The translations under genes and the position numbers were made by a program. Shown in pieces: positions 33,401 through 44,992 of a stretch of DNA of 64,000 bases; within the stretch, counting starts at the first letter, position 1; each line of letters starts with the position of its first letter. This stretch comes from Strigamia acuminata (Eukaryota; Arthropoda; Chilopoda; Geophilomorpha; Linotaeniidae), in the NCBI GenBank assembly GCA_949358305.1, contig OX442315.1, forward strand, positions 17,882,427 through 17,946,426, given 5' to 3'. The notes under the pieces were generated by a model. It did not search any database. It worked only from the letters and a program-made list of their open reading frames with translations, and had not been told where the DNA came from.

Positions 33401-34150
33401 TCGATTTCATTTCATTTTTCGACTTTAAATTAATTATTGCTTTGTCATCGATCTGTTTTGGGTGAATACTTTTAATCTTCTTCTGATCCCTCATTATCAC
33501 ATCGCTTCTTTTTCTCTCTGGCGGCAGATCGCTCGACCGATGGTGTTTTCTCTCACCATTTCGTTCGATCGAATGCGAAATATTCACCTTACTGGTGCTA
33601 TCATCTTTAGTTCGCTGTGTCCTTGATATTTTATTAATGGACTCGGTTCTTGTTTCGTGATGACCTCTACTCTTTTTCATTTTGTCCACACTGTGGTCTC
33701 TTTTAGACGTTTTCTTGTCACTTTCTTCGAGTCTATCTCTTCGATGACGAGGTATTTCAGTTTTATTGTTACTCCTGCTGTCGTCTCTACGACTCCTGGC
33801 TTCATTTGCGTCCTTGGAAGTTTTCTTTTCAATTTCTCTTCGTCTTCTGCTTTCAGTCGAGTCCTTTGGTACTTTCTTTTCACTTTCTTCATTTCTATGG
33901 CGAGAAATTTCGGGTTTCTTGTTACTTCTGCTGTCATCTCTGTGTCGTCTGCCTTCGGTTGAGTCTTTGGTAACCTGTTTGACATTTCGACCGTCTACAC
34001 TATGTTCTCGCCTTGTTTGTGGTTTAGTTTTACTAGTTGTGCTGCTTTTCTTCTTGTCGCGATCGGTTTTATCCTGCAAATTTAAACTAAATAAATGTAC
34101 GGTAATTTTTAAATAATAATTTTCATTCTACAGACTTTTTCAGTTGGCAT
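30448..34150 (-). CDS. DYNC2I1: Cytoplasmic dynein 2 intermediate chain 1 (WDR60)
   Basis: Intermediate chain of the retrograde intraflagellar-transport motor dynein-2. Exons: 34136-34150 (tentative start), 33063-34073, 32893-32999, 32707-32836, 32530-32641, 32246-32467, 32104-32186, 31966-32033, 31618-31895, 31360-31549, 31150-31298, 30976-31083, 30773-30912, 30448-30543; about 902 aa. The N-terminal third is very basic and repetitive, followed by an acidic EDDYDEVYDDDFEEYDSDFE stretch as in human WDR60. Diagnostic matches: FDLPPVDYEAYIKSFG, TEKWTQHP, VDGSVLLWDLRE, LQFLPNDCNHMFIATDM, and WD repeats to the end. The final junction is uncertain: the strong GTAAAT donor at about 30,760 would put the last exon out of frame; the weaker GTATTC donor after 30773 keeps frame. 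Confidence 0.9.
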
Positions 34151-34333
34151 CGTTTAGCCGGGGAAATTGAAACTACCACGGTTGCTAATCCGGCATTATG
34201 AACTAATCAAAACAGCGAACAACACGCAAGAATGTATTGGTTTTTGTTACTCCGTTGCTTAGTAACGTGTGTTTACATAATCCGGCACAGCACTATCGCG
34301 GCGCTGTATTATTGCGCCAAATGAAAATGATCA

Positions 34334-34355
34334 GATCAAGGATATATCCTTGATC
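34334..34355. repeat. 22-bp perfect palindrome in a divergent promoter
   Basis: GATCAAGGATA is followed directly by its exact reverse complement TATCCTTGATC. It lies in the 434 bp between the divergent WDR60 and CEP63-like start codons. It could be a binding site for a dimeric factor or a small cruciform. Confidence 0.6.
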
Positions 34356-34584
34356 AGATCGTCCTTATTTACTTCCTGAAACAAGAACTCTAAAGAAAAT
34401 TTTAATGATTTTATAAACGTTTTCAGCAAACAAATGATAGTTACAAGTTTTATGCATGCAATTTTCCACTTACAGCAGGTAACGCCGGTTTTAACTGTAT
34501 AGTGGCGCTCCATGTATTTCGTGAGATGGATTTTTAATTCTTTAAATTCTTTATTTCAGTTGCACGTTGAAGAAATATGAGATA

Positions 34585-35840
34585 ATGGGTACACCGGATG
34601 CCTGGTCACTTTCGAAATTTGACTTAGCCGCTAAACTACAAGCCTGTGAAATTGAATTACAGTATACGAAAGAAGAATTGGGGAGACGAAAACGTGAAAT
34701 TGTCGATTGCAATACAATTATTGAAAAAAGGGAACAACAAGTAAATATTTTTAAATAAATACAACCGTATAAATATAAATAAATATTTTACTTTTGTAGA
34801 TCAAATCCCAGAATCGTCGTCAACATCAAATTGAAAACATTCACAAAGAACTTATCCACGAATACGAACAGCACGTTGCTTGTTTGAAAAAAGAAGTGAA
34901 ATAAATTGATAAATATATTATTCATAAATAATTATGTGACAATATTTTAGGTGAAAGAAATCAAACAAAGTCATGATAAGTTGTTGGTTAAATTCAAGGA
35001 TGTTCAGTACAAACAAACATCGAAAACAGACGGTTCGGTATTACTATCCGCACGATTAATTGAAGCCACCAACGTAAGGAAGCGAATATTTCATCTTCCG
35101 GGCGAATTTATTTGTTTTATTTGTTTATTGCAGAATTTAGAGAAATTATTCCGAAGTTCTCCTCCTAATTTTTATGGACAATCGAATACACTTGAAATTT
35201 TACAGAGGATTATGAATGGACATTGTATATTCCTATGTGTACTGAATTTTTACCCGTATTGTTATTTCTTTAATGAATTCAATTCATTTTTTAGGATGAA
35301 ATGCTCAAACGTCCTTTAAGTGAAACAAGATTATGCACGTTGGAAGAAAATGCTATGCAGTTTTTACGGCTTGTGAATGAAACATTTCAACGTGTGAAGG
35401 AGATAACCAAAGAATTGAAGTGTTTTTATGCAATATATTTAGAATTTACTAATATTTTGTAATAAATGATTATTTCGTAATAGGATGCTGTCGTGCGTTG
35501 CTAAGAATAACGATTTTTGTGACATGGCTCGTAAAAGGAGTGGAGAAGATGACACTGTCAAGCGAGATACTTCGGCAGTTTTAGATTGGAACAAAATCTT
35601 GGTATTGTAGCGATTTCTTTCGCGATTTATTAGTTAGTGCAATATTTTATGAAAATTTGATTTTAGGATTTTAAGCTGTCGATTGAAACGATTTTAAAAG
35701 AGGAGACAAATGACGTGCGTGATCTGGAGAGTCGAATTACGTCTTATCTGGGTGTGCTAGAAAAGCTAATAGAACAAAAATCGAAAAAACAACTTATGTC
35801 CTCTACATTAGCAATACAGTCGTTGGATGGGCTGTCGTAG
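34585..35840 (+). CDS. Short coiled-coil protein, CEP63/DEUP1-like
   Basis: Exons 34585-34740, 34800-34895, 34951-35073, 35134-35238 (donor uncertain), 35295-35419, 35484-35601, 35667-35840 give about 298 aa. Residues 10-115 are charged coiled coil. The order CEIELQ..., EKREQQIKSQ, HEYEQHVACLKKEVKEIKQS resembles the N-terminus of CEP63/DEUP1 (CEAELQ, IREQELKSL, MEYKQELKKL), centriole-duplication proteins that recruit CEP152. The rest (PPNFYGQSNTLEIL, TRLCTLEENAMQFLRLV) is not recognised. At about 300 residues it is much shorter than vertebrate CEP63. Divergent arrangement with WDR60, a ciliary gene, fits a centriole/cilium role. The family call is tentative. Confidence 0.6.
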
Positions 35841-35991
35841 TATTTTGTGAATTCTAATGTGTAATTTTAGTGTATTGAATCGAATAAATTTTGAAAGAAT
35901 GAAAAAAAAGCTTTAAAAAATTATTTGATGAGGAGAATGAGAATTCTTTGATGAAAACTGAAATAAAAATAACAAATAAAAAGAATGAAAC

Positions 35992-36063
35992 GCCCAACGT
36001 GGGGCTCGAACCCACGACCCCGAGATTAAGAGTCTCGTGCTCTACCGACTGAGCTAGCCGGGC
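35992..36063 (-). tRNA. tRNA-Lys-CTT: tRNA-Lys (anticodon CUU)
   Basis: On the minus strand a full cloverleaf is visible: acceptor stem GCCCGGC paired with GTTGGGC (with two G-U pairs), D arm GCTC...GAGC, anticodon stem CGAGA/TCTCG around loop CTCTTAA, T arm GTGGG-TTCGAGC-CCCAC. A and B box promoters are intact, and there is no intron. A poly-T-like tract for pol III termination is present downstream. Anticodon CTT decodes AAG lysine. Confidence 0.97.
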
Positions 36064-36414
36064 TGGCATCTGTCCACCTTTATTTAACTGTAATTAAAAT
36101 AAACTGGTTTTATTATTTCAATTAAGTAATTACTCAGACAATTTAAAAAGATTATTTGCGAAGAAAAAAAGTTTTGATGAAACTACTATCATGCTTGACA
36201 CAACCTTGTAATGGCACAGCAATGAAAAATCACAAAAAACCCAGTTGGAGACAAGTGACAGACTTCTTCCCATAGAAATAGCACCCACGGACAAACGAAA
36301 CTTCCCTGCAGTACACATAAGACGCTGTATTATATTTGGTAAATAAATGTGAATCAAAAACGAAGACAGACCTAAAATTTGAGCGCATAATTTTTAGTTT
36401 AATCAAAAACTCAT

Positions 36415-39400
36415 TCACTCTAAATCAAAATCGCATATTGTCAATTGGTTGCTATTTAATCCCGTTTGATGATTTGCTGTATTGGTTTCCTCCAATAGCC
36501 AGTAAGTTGTCATCTTTTCTTTCCCCTTGAAAAACATTATAAAATAATTGTCGCAAATTTATTAATTAATTAATTGGTCAAATCTTCTTACTTTGGGTTC
36601 AATTTCCCCTCGACATTCGAGCACAAAACCACCAAACGCTTCTAGTATATCTCTGGTGCTAGAACTCACGTGAATTCTTAACGCTATTGGTTGATAGTGA
36701 GAAAAAAATTTAATCTTTGAAATAATTTAATTAATTCATTTAATTATTAGGCCTATATTACCACTTCCGGTTGATTCCATTCTAGATGCTGTATTGACCG
36801 TATCTCCAAACAAACAATATCGAGGCATCTTCAATCCCACAATTCCCGCAACACATGGCCCTGAATGCAATCCAATGCGTAATTTCAACTGTTCTTCGGG
36901 TTTGTGTCGAATCTTGAAGCTGCGCACTTTGTCTAACAAAGCCAGAGACATCCGTGAAATCTCACACGCATGTCTATTACCATTTCTCGTTGGTAGACCA
37001 GATACAACCATGTAGGCATCACCAATAGTTTCGACCTTTTTCAAGTTTACACACGTTAGAAATAAATGAGAATTCACAACAATCGAAATACTCACTTTAT
37101 ATACGTCGAAATGGTCAATGATTGAATCGAAACACGTGTATAAATCATTCAGCAACTCTACAACCTGCATGGGATAGCTTGCAGCAGATATTGTAGTAAA
37201 ACCAACTATGTCGCTGAAATAAATTGTCACATTATCAAATGCTTCAGCAGCCACGGTTTGGCCTTGTATAAGCTGACTCGCAACACTTCTACAAAAATTT
37301 AAAAATTTATTATTATCATTATTATTATTATTTTTTTTAAAATATTTATTATTTTTTTTAAAATATTTATTATTTTTTACTTTGGTAATAGCTGATATAA
37401 AACTTGTTCGCATTTTCTTTTTTCTTCTAAATAATCAGCCGTTCTTTCCTCCACCAAACTTTCCAGATTGTTGGCGTACATTTCCATTCGTGAGAGAAGA
37501 TTGTCCAAGATATTTGCGCTCTTTTTATTCCCTCTAAGCATCAATTGAATTGTTCTGAAATCTGGCCTGACTGCTGGATCTTCGGCCCAACATTTCTGCA
37601 TTAATTGCGCTACATCATCCGATACTTCTTTGATTTCTGGACGGTAAGGTGTGCCGAGACAATTTGTAACACGCACAATCGCTTCTGCGCATCATTTTAA
37701 CCAATCAGAAATTTAAAAAATATTTTGTAGTTATTCGAAGTAATAAAAGTTTACCTCCTGTGGTTAAATCCTCAGTGTTTATTGAAAACGGCCCTTGTCT
37801 GGCTGTGATTTCATGTAAAATAATAGCAAATGAATAAACGTCTCCTTTTTGAGTGCCTCTGTCTGGTCTGTTGGATTGTCGAAGTAATTCTGGTGCTGTC
37901 CATAAGTTTTCTTTGGAGAGGATAAAACCATTGATGAGTATCGTATTTGCAGTATGCTTAAAACTACGGTAAGTACTTTTATTACACATTTCGTTGTTTA
38001 TTTCTTCGTCTTTTTCTGCTTCTTTTATTTTTTCATATCTCAAATACGGCAACCCAAAGTCACTAATTTTTAAGACGAATCTGCTGTCAACTACGCAATT
38101 GGATGAGGTTAAATTTCCATGTGATTTTAAGTCGGTATTGTGAAGATAATGCATTCCCTACCGTATCAAAAATATATAATTAAATTAAATTATTTTAAAA
38201 TTAAATTAAATTAAAATTCGCGCTCAACTTATGGCGGCTGCTTAGTATTAAACGCCGACCTTGTTCAACAGCCCGGGCGGGCCCGGGTCAATAAACTATC
38301 TGGAAATGGGGATTAAGGAAATGAGGTCCCCTTTGAAGGTATTTCCTTTGGTCTTTTAAATGGTCAGACTTAAGTAACCGATGAAAAATGCCACCCTCAA
38401 ATTCCTGTCGCTCTCAATTAAATACCGCGCTAATAAAAATACAAATTAAAACCGGTTGTTTGAATCAGAGACCGTGGCTAATCGCTGTAATATAATTTAT
38501 ATGGTATTTACCTTTACTACGTCAGTCATTAATGATGTTCGGAATGTCCAGTCCAATTGGATTTCATCATTTTCTAAAATGTGCTGTAAAAATAGGAGTA
38601 ATAAATAAGACTGCCAAAGTAAAACGCAATTTTACCTGAAGACTTCCTTTCGCACAAAATTCAGTTAAGAGGCAACAATGTGAAGGTTCAATACAAGCGC
38701 CAATAAATCGCACTACGTGATCACATTGAAGATCTTTTAACTAATAAACAAAAAAAAAATAAAACATTAAACATGCTTAGAACTTGTTTTTATTTTTGAA
38801 TATATTATTTTTCCATACTGTTTTCATCTCCAGAAGCAAGGGCCTATTCAGTTCAATTTTAGCAACTGGTAACTTCTTCAATGCAACTAAATTTCCCTAA
38901 AAAAAATATATTTCCATAAAACTAAACTACATCAATTGTACCTTATAGAATGCTGTGGAAAATGTCACCGCAGCATGGCTATTTTCCTCTTTCTGAAGAA
39001 AAGTTGTGGACGTAAATGTACTCTGAGTGTCAAAAAAACCTACACCTCTCTAAATTACACAATAATTTTCAAATTACAACCAAAAATTACTAACTAGATA
39101 TCCCTTACTGAAATATTTTTCCCCGTTATGGTTATTCTACTGCTACTACTCCAACAATTTCTTTTCGATGTTGTCAGCACGACATCCTTCCACTGTATCT
39201 TCCATGTCATTGACAACAACTGAGCTTCTCGCTTGAATCGCCTAAACAGATTATAAGCCTATAATCCAAGGAAATTGACAAAGCGGATCAAATAGCGTAC
39301 TTATAGATTAGCAATGCTATTGTGCCGAATACACAAAAGGCAATGGCAAGTGATATAATGGCTACAACGTAACGAGGTAATTTTTCGGCACATTTGCTAT

Positions 39401-41123
39401 TATCAAAACCACAAGTGGGAGTATCGGGAGGCGCGTCATCACCGTTTGGCCATGACCAGCCACGAAAATCATTTGCAGTGAAAGATTTAGTTGTCCCATT
39501 GAAATGAAAAATAGGCTGGATTTAATGTATTAAAAAAAAATTATAATAATAGTAATAAATGAAGCGATTATAGTGTTTATATTTACTGTACTTCGAAGAG
39601 CTCGGTCTCAGGATTATAATTAAGAAATGAGTAATCAGTTTGCCTGTTTCCATTTTCGTCTATGAAAATTGGTCCCAAACGTCCTAGATAAAGTTTTAAG
39701 CAGAAAATTTTAAAATTTTAACGATAAACAAATGTAAATTTACCATTAAATGTTCTGTTTTTCATTTGATTTGTAACGTAGTCGCCGTTGGTTACATCGG
39801 ATTTGTTTTTCATTTCGTGTATAACTTGCGTATAGATTGTAATTGCATCATAAAAACCAATCGCTACAGGGTTCACCTGGTCAAAAGCATTCAAGAAAAT
39901 TGAGTTTATTCAAAGACATTATTTTGGCGCACTTTTCACCTCTTGGTAATTTGATTCCACTTCCTTTGCTGTTTCATTAAGTTTTCTGAAAAAATCGGAG
40001 AATGTGGAATTCGTCTCATCGTCTGGTAAAAAAGCGGTTACAAGAACAACCGATTGTAATGACTTTTTTATTCTAATGTTAGAAGCTTCATCGGATGTTA
40101 ACAAGCCGAGACGCTCGGGATCCTGTTTTTGACTTTAATTAAAAATAATAAATTAAGAAAGCATAAAAAATATTGCTTTTGTCTCATATACCTTTTAAAC
40201 ATTTCGACGTCAATAAAAATGTACTCTCCGCTATCAATCATGTTCAATTCTTCAGCCATTAAAAGAATATCCCGCGTGACGTTTCTCGATAAACACATTA
40301 ATATAACTGGGAAATAAGAAATGAACAAATCATTGACGATCCTAATCATAAATTAAATTTTCATACTTGCATAATTGTTTCCTACTTCTTTTTCTAACAC
40401 TCTTTTAGCTTTATCTTTGATACTTTCATCAGTTTTTCCATCGTTCCAGTTAAACGAAGTGTAAGATCCGAGTTTGGTGCTTTGCAATACTTTTATAAAC
40501 GCTCTTAGAATATTTGCACAAAATTGTTCCATGTGTGGATATTTATCCGTTTCTTCAGGCTCGTATATCAGTTTATACTTTTTCCAATTAAATTTTCGAC
40601 CGAATTGAAGTATCGCTTCAGCTATACCCATTTGCGAAAGTCCAGTTGTTGTCAACAAATGAAATTCATGACTGAAATTATTTTTCGATTCGTAAAATCC
40701 AGACGCAAATCCTCCAGCGGTTATTAAAGGTATATTCCAGAACTTGACAAATCTGGCCACTCCGGCCAAAGCGTAGTCACAAACGGGACCTAAAATCAGA
40801 TGAACTCGGCCGGTTTGGTACGCTTCAAACGCCTGATACGGCGCGATAGCGTTGTTACATGCCGTGTCATGGCATTGCCACTTAATTTGCCACGGTTTAA
40901 CTCGATCTTGATAGTGCTCAATGCCCAGCATTATCCCAGGAATAATTTGAGCGTAAGATAAAACGTGCGGTTTCTTACACGGGAGAAGAATTTCCACGTA
41001 GATTGTTTGGTTCTCTTCGGTCAACACTTTACCAAACTCACACAGATTCATCCTTTCGGTCAAGTTCGCACGGGTTGTCACAAACAATGAGAGGAACCAC
41101 AAAACATTATGCGGATAAATCAT
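36415..41123 (-). CDS. Receptor-type (natriuretic-peptide-receptor-like) guanylyl cyclase
   Basis: Single-pass membrane receptor converting GTP to cGMP. Seventeen exons: 40367-41123, 40192-40306, 39940-40132, 39744-39876, 39592-39683, 39301-39515, 39109-39241, 38942-39049, 38819-38896, 38636-38740, 38512-38583, 37755-38157, 37381-37684, 37096-37288, 36762-37035, 36592-36683, 36415-36525; all phases agree, 1,125 aa. Signal peptide at 1-20, ANF-receptor ligand domain to about 475, transmembrane segment about 479-501, kinase-homology domain with HGNLTSSNC instead of HRD, DFG and APE (typical pseudokinase), linker helix, then cyclase domain. Cyclase residues: metal Asp in FSDIVGF (about 929), guanine-selecting Glu969 (KVETIGDAY) and Cys1041 ([10 protein letters not shown]), so guanylyl rather than adenylyl. 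Ligand unknown; resembles Gyc32E/76C-type receptors. A TATATATA box lies at 41181-41188. Confidence 0.95.
38271..38290. repeat. GC-rich palindromic patch in a guanylyl cyclase intron
   Basis: GCCCGGGCGGGCCCGGG stands out in an otherwise AT-rich intron (38158-38511), which at 354 bp is several times longer than most introns of this gene. It may mark a small insertion, but no target-site duplication was found. Confidence 0.3.
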
Positions 41124-41180
41124 CTTATCGAGAGAATAAACTGGCTCATGCTGCAGCTTTGAAGATGAATGGTCAGGGTG

Positions 41181-41188
41181 TATATATA
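41181..41188 (-). promoter_or_regulatory. TATA box of the guanylyl cyclase gene
   Basis: TATATATA about 58 bp upstream of the start codon at 41123 on the minus strand, which places transcription start at about 41,150 with a short 5' UTR. Inferred from position and motif. Confidence 0.5.
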
Positions 41189-42357
41189 AGAGGACATCAT
41201 ATATAGAAAAGAAGGGTTTGTGGTTTGCTTACCACTTGACTCGTCATGTTTTGTTAATCAACTCGGGTAAACAAAAGCCAGTAAAGTTTGTGTTTAATAT
41301 AAAATGCAGAATCCTTTACGATTGATCAAAGTGTCAGTTGAGGAGTTTATCACTGATAAATTGACGCTTAATTAAAAATTTGGTTTCAGGATGATATATC
41401 TCTTAAAAATTATTATTATTATTATTTTTATCTCGTTTAAAAATATGTAATTTAATCTCTGAACGAGGAAGAAATGGAATTGGATTAACTGCTATTACTG
41501 CATAACCACGATTTTTCAAAGGCAACTTTAATTGCTCACTAAAAGTAATCAAATAAAAAAATAAATAAAAAAAAATAAAAAAATAAAAAGAACTGAAATT
41601 TAAACTTTATCTGCACCAACTTTTTATTTCTACATTTTCTAAATTTTTTAAGAAAAATACCAGTTCCTCAAACATAATCCTCATTTCCATATACGGTAAT
41701 AAGCATAATTCAACATTTTACGCAATATTAAAAATTGATGTTAACAAACCATTAAATTCGTTGCACTCTTGTTCTACATTCAATCTAGGAAGTTAAAAAC
41801 GATGCGCAACACCGTACGAATATGGGTCAGCATTAAAATCTCTAAACTATAAACTTGAAACACATAATATTTGACCTTTGCATCTGGACAATTCATCAAT
41901 TAGACACACATTTCCATAACAAAAACATTGCAACTAATTCAACAACTTGACAAAAATAGAGGAAGAAATAAAACCAAAGAAAAAAATACAAGAAATAAAA
42001 AATAAAAGCAAGCGGGGGTGCACGAGGCAGGATGAAGATGTGGGTCAAGTCCAGGAGGTTTCAGGTGTTTAGTGAGACGCGTGCGCTCAGGTCAAGCACA
42101 CCGCAAGCTGCAGCAGGTCACATCGACTGGTTCCCTCGCCGTGCATTGAGGTGGCGGCGGCGAGTCGCACAGGATCATCGCCGACCATTTGGTTTATCTT
42201 GTATCACTGGTGCAGTGTGTCAAAGGCGAAAGTTCCATCGCTATGGATAATACTTACTGGACGTGATATTTTTTTTACTGTTTGCACTGACAAATGAGCT
42301 AAGGCGAAAGGCATTGATGTTTACCTCATTTTGAAATTTCCTTGCAACCATTTTCAG
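41189..42357 (+). other. Intergenic region and likely 5' UTR exon of the Stubble-like protease
   Basis: Position 42357 is followed by a consensus donor (TTTCAG then GTGAGT), and the start codon at 43158 is preceded by an acceptor (GGTCTAG at 43148-43154). This implies a non-coding first exon ending at 42357 joined to the first coding exon. A GC-richer island at about 42,010-42,260 may be the promoter or part of that exon. The start of transcription was not located. Confidence 0.45.
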
Positions 42358-43157
42358 GTGAGTGTCAAGTTCATGGTTATTTTCGTTTGTTTACGTTGTA
42401 TTGTGTGGAATTGTTTTTACTTGGTTTTTATATTTTAAATAATTACTGAATCAAAAGATTGGTTTGTCCGATAAGGACAAGGTGAAGGTTAAATTGTTTA
42501 TGTAAAAAAAAAAAATCATGCGGGGGTGGATGGGATTTGAGGTGGGAAACTGGCCGGTAGTTGACCTCGTTTTCAGTTCCTGGTCATCATGGATGATTCA
42601 TGATTTGGATGGCATATGTAAACACTCGACCTTATACATCAAAAAACGAAGGGGAAAAAAGAGGGAAGGAGGTAATGTTGGAATATGCTGATGAGTGAAT
42701 AATAAATGAAAAGAAAAATGGGAAAAAAGTGATTTTGCTTTATAATTTGCAATTGTTTTTTTTTGTTGAGTGGATGTAATGTGTTATATACGGTTTGCTG
42801 GTAGAGGGGTTGTGGGGAACTCGGCCTGGGGGTGACCCGAGTGGATGTAGGTCAGTCACCATGCTCTGTTGGTCGTCAGCACTTGCTTGGTCCTGACCTC
42901 GATCGCTGACGGGCAGAAATTTTTAAATAGGAAATTTAAACAAAACTTTTTGAGGTGCTCATTAATTGAGATAAAGAATTTCTCACTTCGAGGTCAAGTG
43001 ATGAGTAATTCGATAAGGGAACTCTTGATTTTCGGTTTACTTGCATGACCAAGTCGTGTAATTGTTGAGTTTTAATTCGTGGAAATCACGTGGATTAAGT
43101 TATCAAATATGAATTTCTTTTCTTTTCGCTTTATTCTATTTTGTTTTGGTCTAGTCC

Positions 43158-44992
43158 ATGAGAAGACGTCGCGTATTTGCATGGTTTGGGCTTTTCGTCC
43201 TCGCCGTTTGTGAGTGGAATTGTATCACCGTTGAAGGATTATACGGTAATCACTTGAAATTTCATGCTCTTCAAATAATGTGTTGTGGACAAATTTTGTT
43301 TACGTATTTACAGGATTTAATAAAATTCGCCCTCGTGTTTGCAGTGGACGGGATGGTCGCAAAGGCACTTGCATGTTTGCGCTCGAATGTCAACAAACCG
43401 ATGGCGAACCGCTCGACACGTGCATCGATGGATTCCTAGTAGGAAGTTGTTGCGGATACAACGACCAATCTAATCAAATCCGAACAACAACAACTGTTAA
43501 TATAAACAAAATTCAATCTCCCTCCATTTTTTCATTGCCGACTACAAGTACATTCAATTGGAATTTGGTCACAGAGACTTTTCGGAAAACAACACCGTCA
43601 CCAACAGCAGCAACAATACCACATACCTCGCCCGTTGCAGCCACAAGTTTGTCTCATGCTTCAGCACCTCCTGGTATCATCACTGCCAAACCGACTCAAA
43701 AACGACCAATCATTATTCGAAAAACAACAATAAAACCACAAACAACAATAAAAACAACTACTCTTACATTGACTTCAACTACGAGTGAGAATATTCAGTT
43801 AGAAAAAGGTATAAATTGTACACTAAATGAACGTTTGTTAATTAAAACAAGAGTTCTCGTCATTCTAGAATGTGGAACACAACTTAAAACTCCACAAACG
43901 AGAATCGTCGGTGGTGCAAATGCGGCATTTGGGTCCTGGCCGTGGCAGGTGTGTTTTTTTAATTTCCTTATCGCCAATTGTGGCCCAAATTTGCAATTAT
44001 GTCAAAATTCGTAAAGAAGGTTGTTGCAAAAACCGCTTGAATTGGCGTTGTGGCATCGATTTATGTGTGACCTTAATCCTTTTCTCATTTGGAAAATATC
44101 TTTACAGGCTTCAGTAAGAAGAACTGCTTTCTACGGTTTTGCCAGTACCCACAGGTGTGGTGGTGCTGTTGTGTCGTCAAAAGGATGGGTGTTAACAGCA
44201 GGACATTGTGTGGACGAGTAAGTTATACCCTTAAAAAACAACCATTTTTGGCTTTAATAACGTGTTTGGCATCGATTTCAGTCTTTTGGTGTCGCAAATC
44301 CGGGTCCGTCTTGGCGAATACGATTTTGCAAGCGTGTCCGAACCGTTGCCATTTGTAGAAAGAAGTGTACAGAGGAAAATTGTACATCCTAAATATAACT
44401 TTTATACATATGATAATGACTTAGCCTTAGTGTTACTCGAACGTTCCTTGGATATTAAACTGCCACATATCAGTCCAATTTGTCTTCCACCCAACGAGGA
44501 ATTACTCATTGGGAAAAAAGCGACAGTTACAGGATGGGGGCGACTTAGCGAAGGTGAAAATTGGAAATTAAGTGATTCACACGTTTTAATTCAATCGAAA
44601 TAATCTATTGTTTGTCCACAGGTGGTGTGCTCCCGACTATTCTTCAAGAGGTCGTTGTTCCTATTGTGAGTAATGAAAAATGCAATAAGATGTTCGCAGC
44701 TGCCAATAGACCAGAAACAATCCCGGAAATAATGATGTGTGCTGGGTACACAAGCGGAGGGAAAGATTCCTGTCAGGTAATTAGACAAACGAAATAAAGA
44801 AAAAAATATTCAATTCTGTAATTATTTTTTTAGGGAGATTCTGGTGGACCGTTGCAAGTTAAAGGAGACGATGGAAAATGGTTTTTAGCCGGGATAATTT
44901 CTTGGGGAATCGGTTGTGGGGATCCCAATCTGCCCGGAGTTTGCACACGGATATCCAAATTCAAAAATTGGATCCTACAAAACGCTACTTAG
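43158..44992 (+). CDS. Stubble/filzig-like S1 serine protease, trypsin specificity
   Basis: Exons 43158-43245, 43314-43948, 44108-44217, 44282-44553, 44622-44776, 44834-44992; 472 aa. Signal peptide or signal anchor ([12 protein letters not shown]), then a six-Cys disulfide-knot (clip-like) domain [13 protein letters not shown]...CIDGF..GSCCGY, a long Ser/Thr/Pro linker of probable O-glycosylation, Cys linker to the catalytic domain, cleavage site TR/IVGG. Catalytic residues present: His in TAGHC, Asp in YDNDLALV, Ser in GDSGGP. KDSCQ gives Asp at chymotrypsin position 189, so cleavage after Arg/Lys is predicted. The catalytic domain resembles Drosophila Stubble/filzig ([20 protein letters not shown]). 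Likely acts at the epithelial surface or cuticle. First member of a five-gene protease cluster. Confidence 0.93.

Noticed and set aside
33215-34116. Plus-strand open frames opposite the WDR60 N-terminal exon
   Set aside because: Antisense shadows of the Arg/Ser/Asp-rich repeat coding sequence.
35854-36069. Minus-strand open frame across the tRNA
   Set aside because: It is a translation of the tRNA-Lys gene itself; such frames arise from tRNA sequence.
37321-37380. Repeated AAATATTTATTATTTTTT units
   Set aside because: Simple AT-rich low-complexity sequence inside an intron, not a CRISPR or functional array. No CRISPR array is expected or seen anywhere.
39592-39683. Apparent phase error after guanylyl cyclase exon 5 with the GTAAAT donor
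   Set aside because: The alternative GTACAG donor after 39592 gives a consistent phase; no lesion is required.
40081-40306. Apparent one-base frameshift between guanylyl cyclase exons 2 and 3
   Set aside because: Using the acceptor TTAAAG ten bases further upstream (exon starts at 40132) restores the frame exactly, so no break is needed.
42032-42250. 72-codon Arg-rich open frame
   Set aside because: No family, no splice support; more likely promoter or 5' UTR of the downstream protease.
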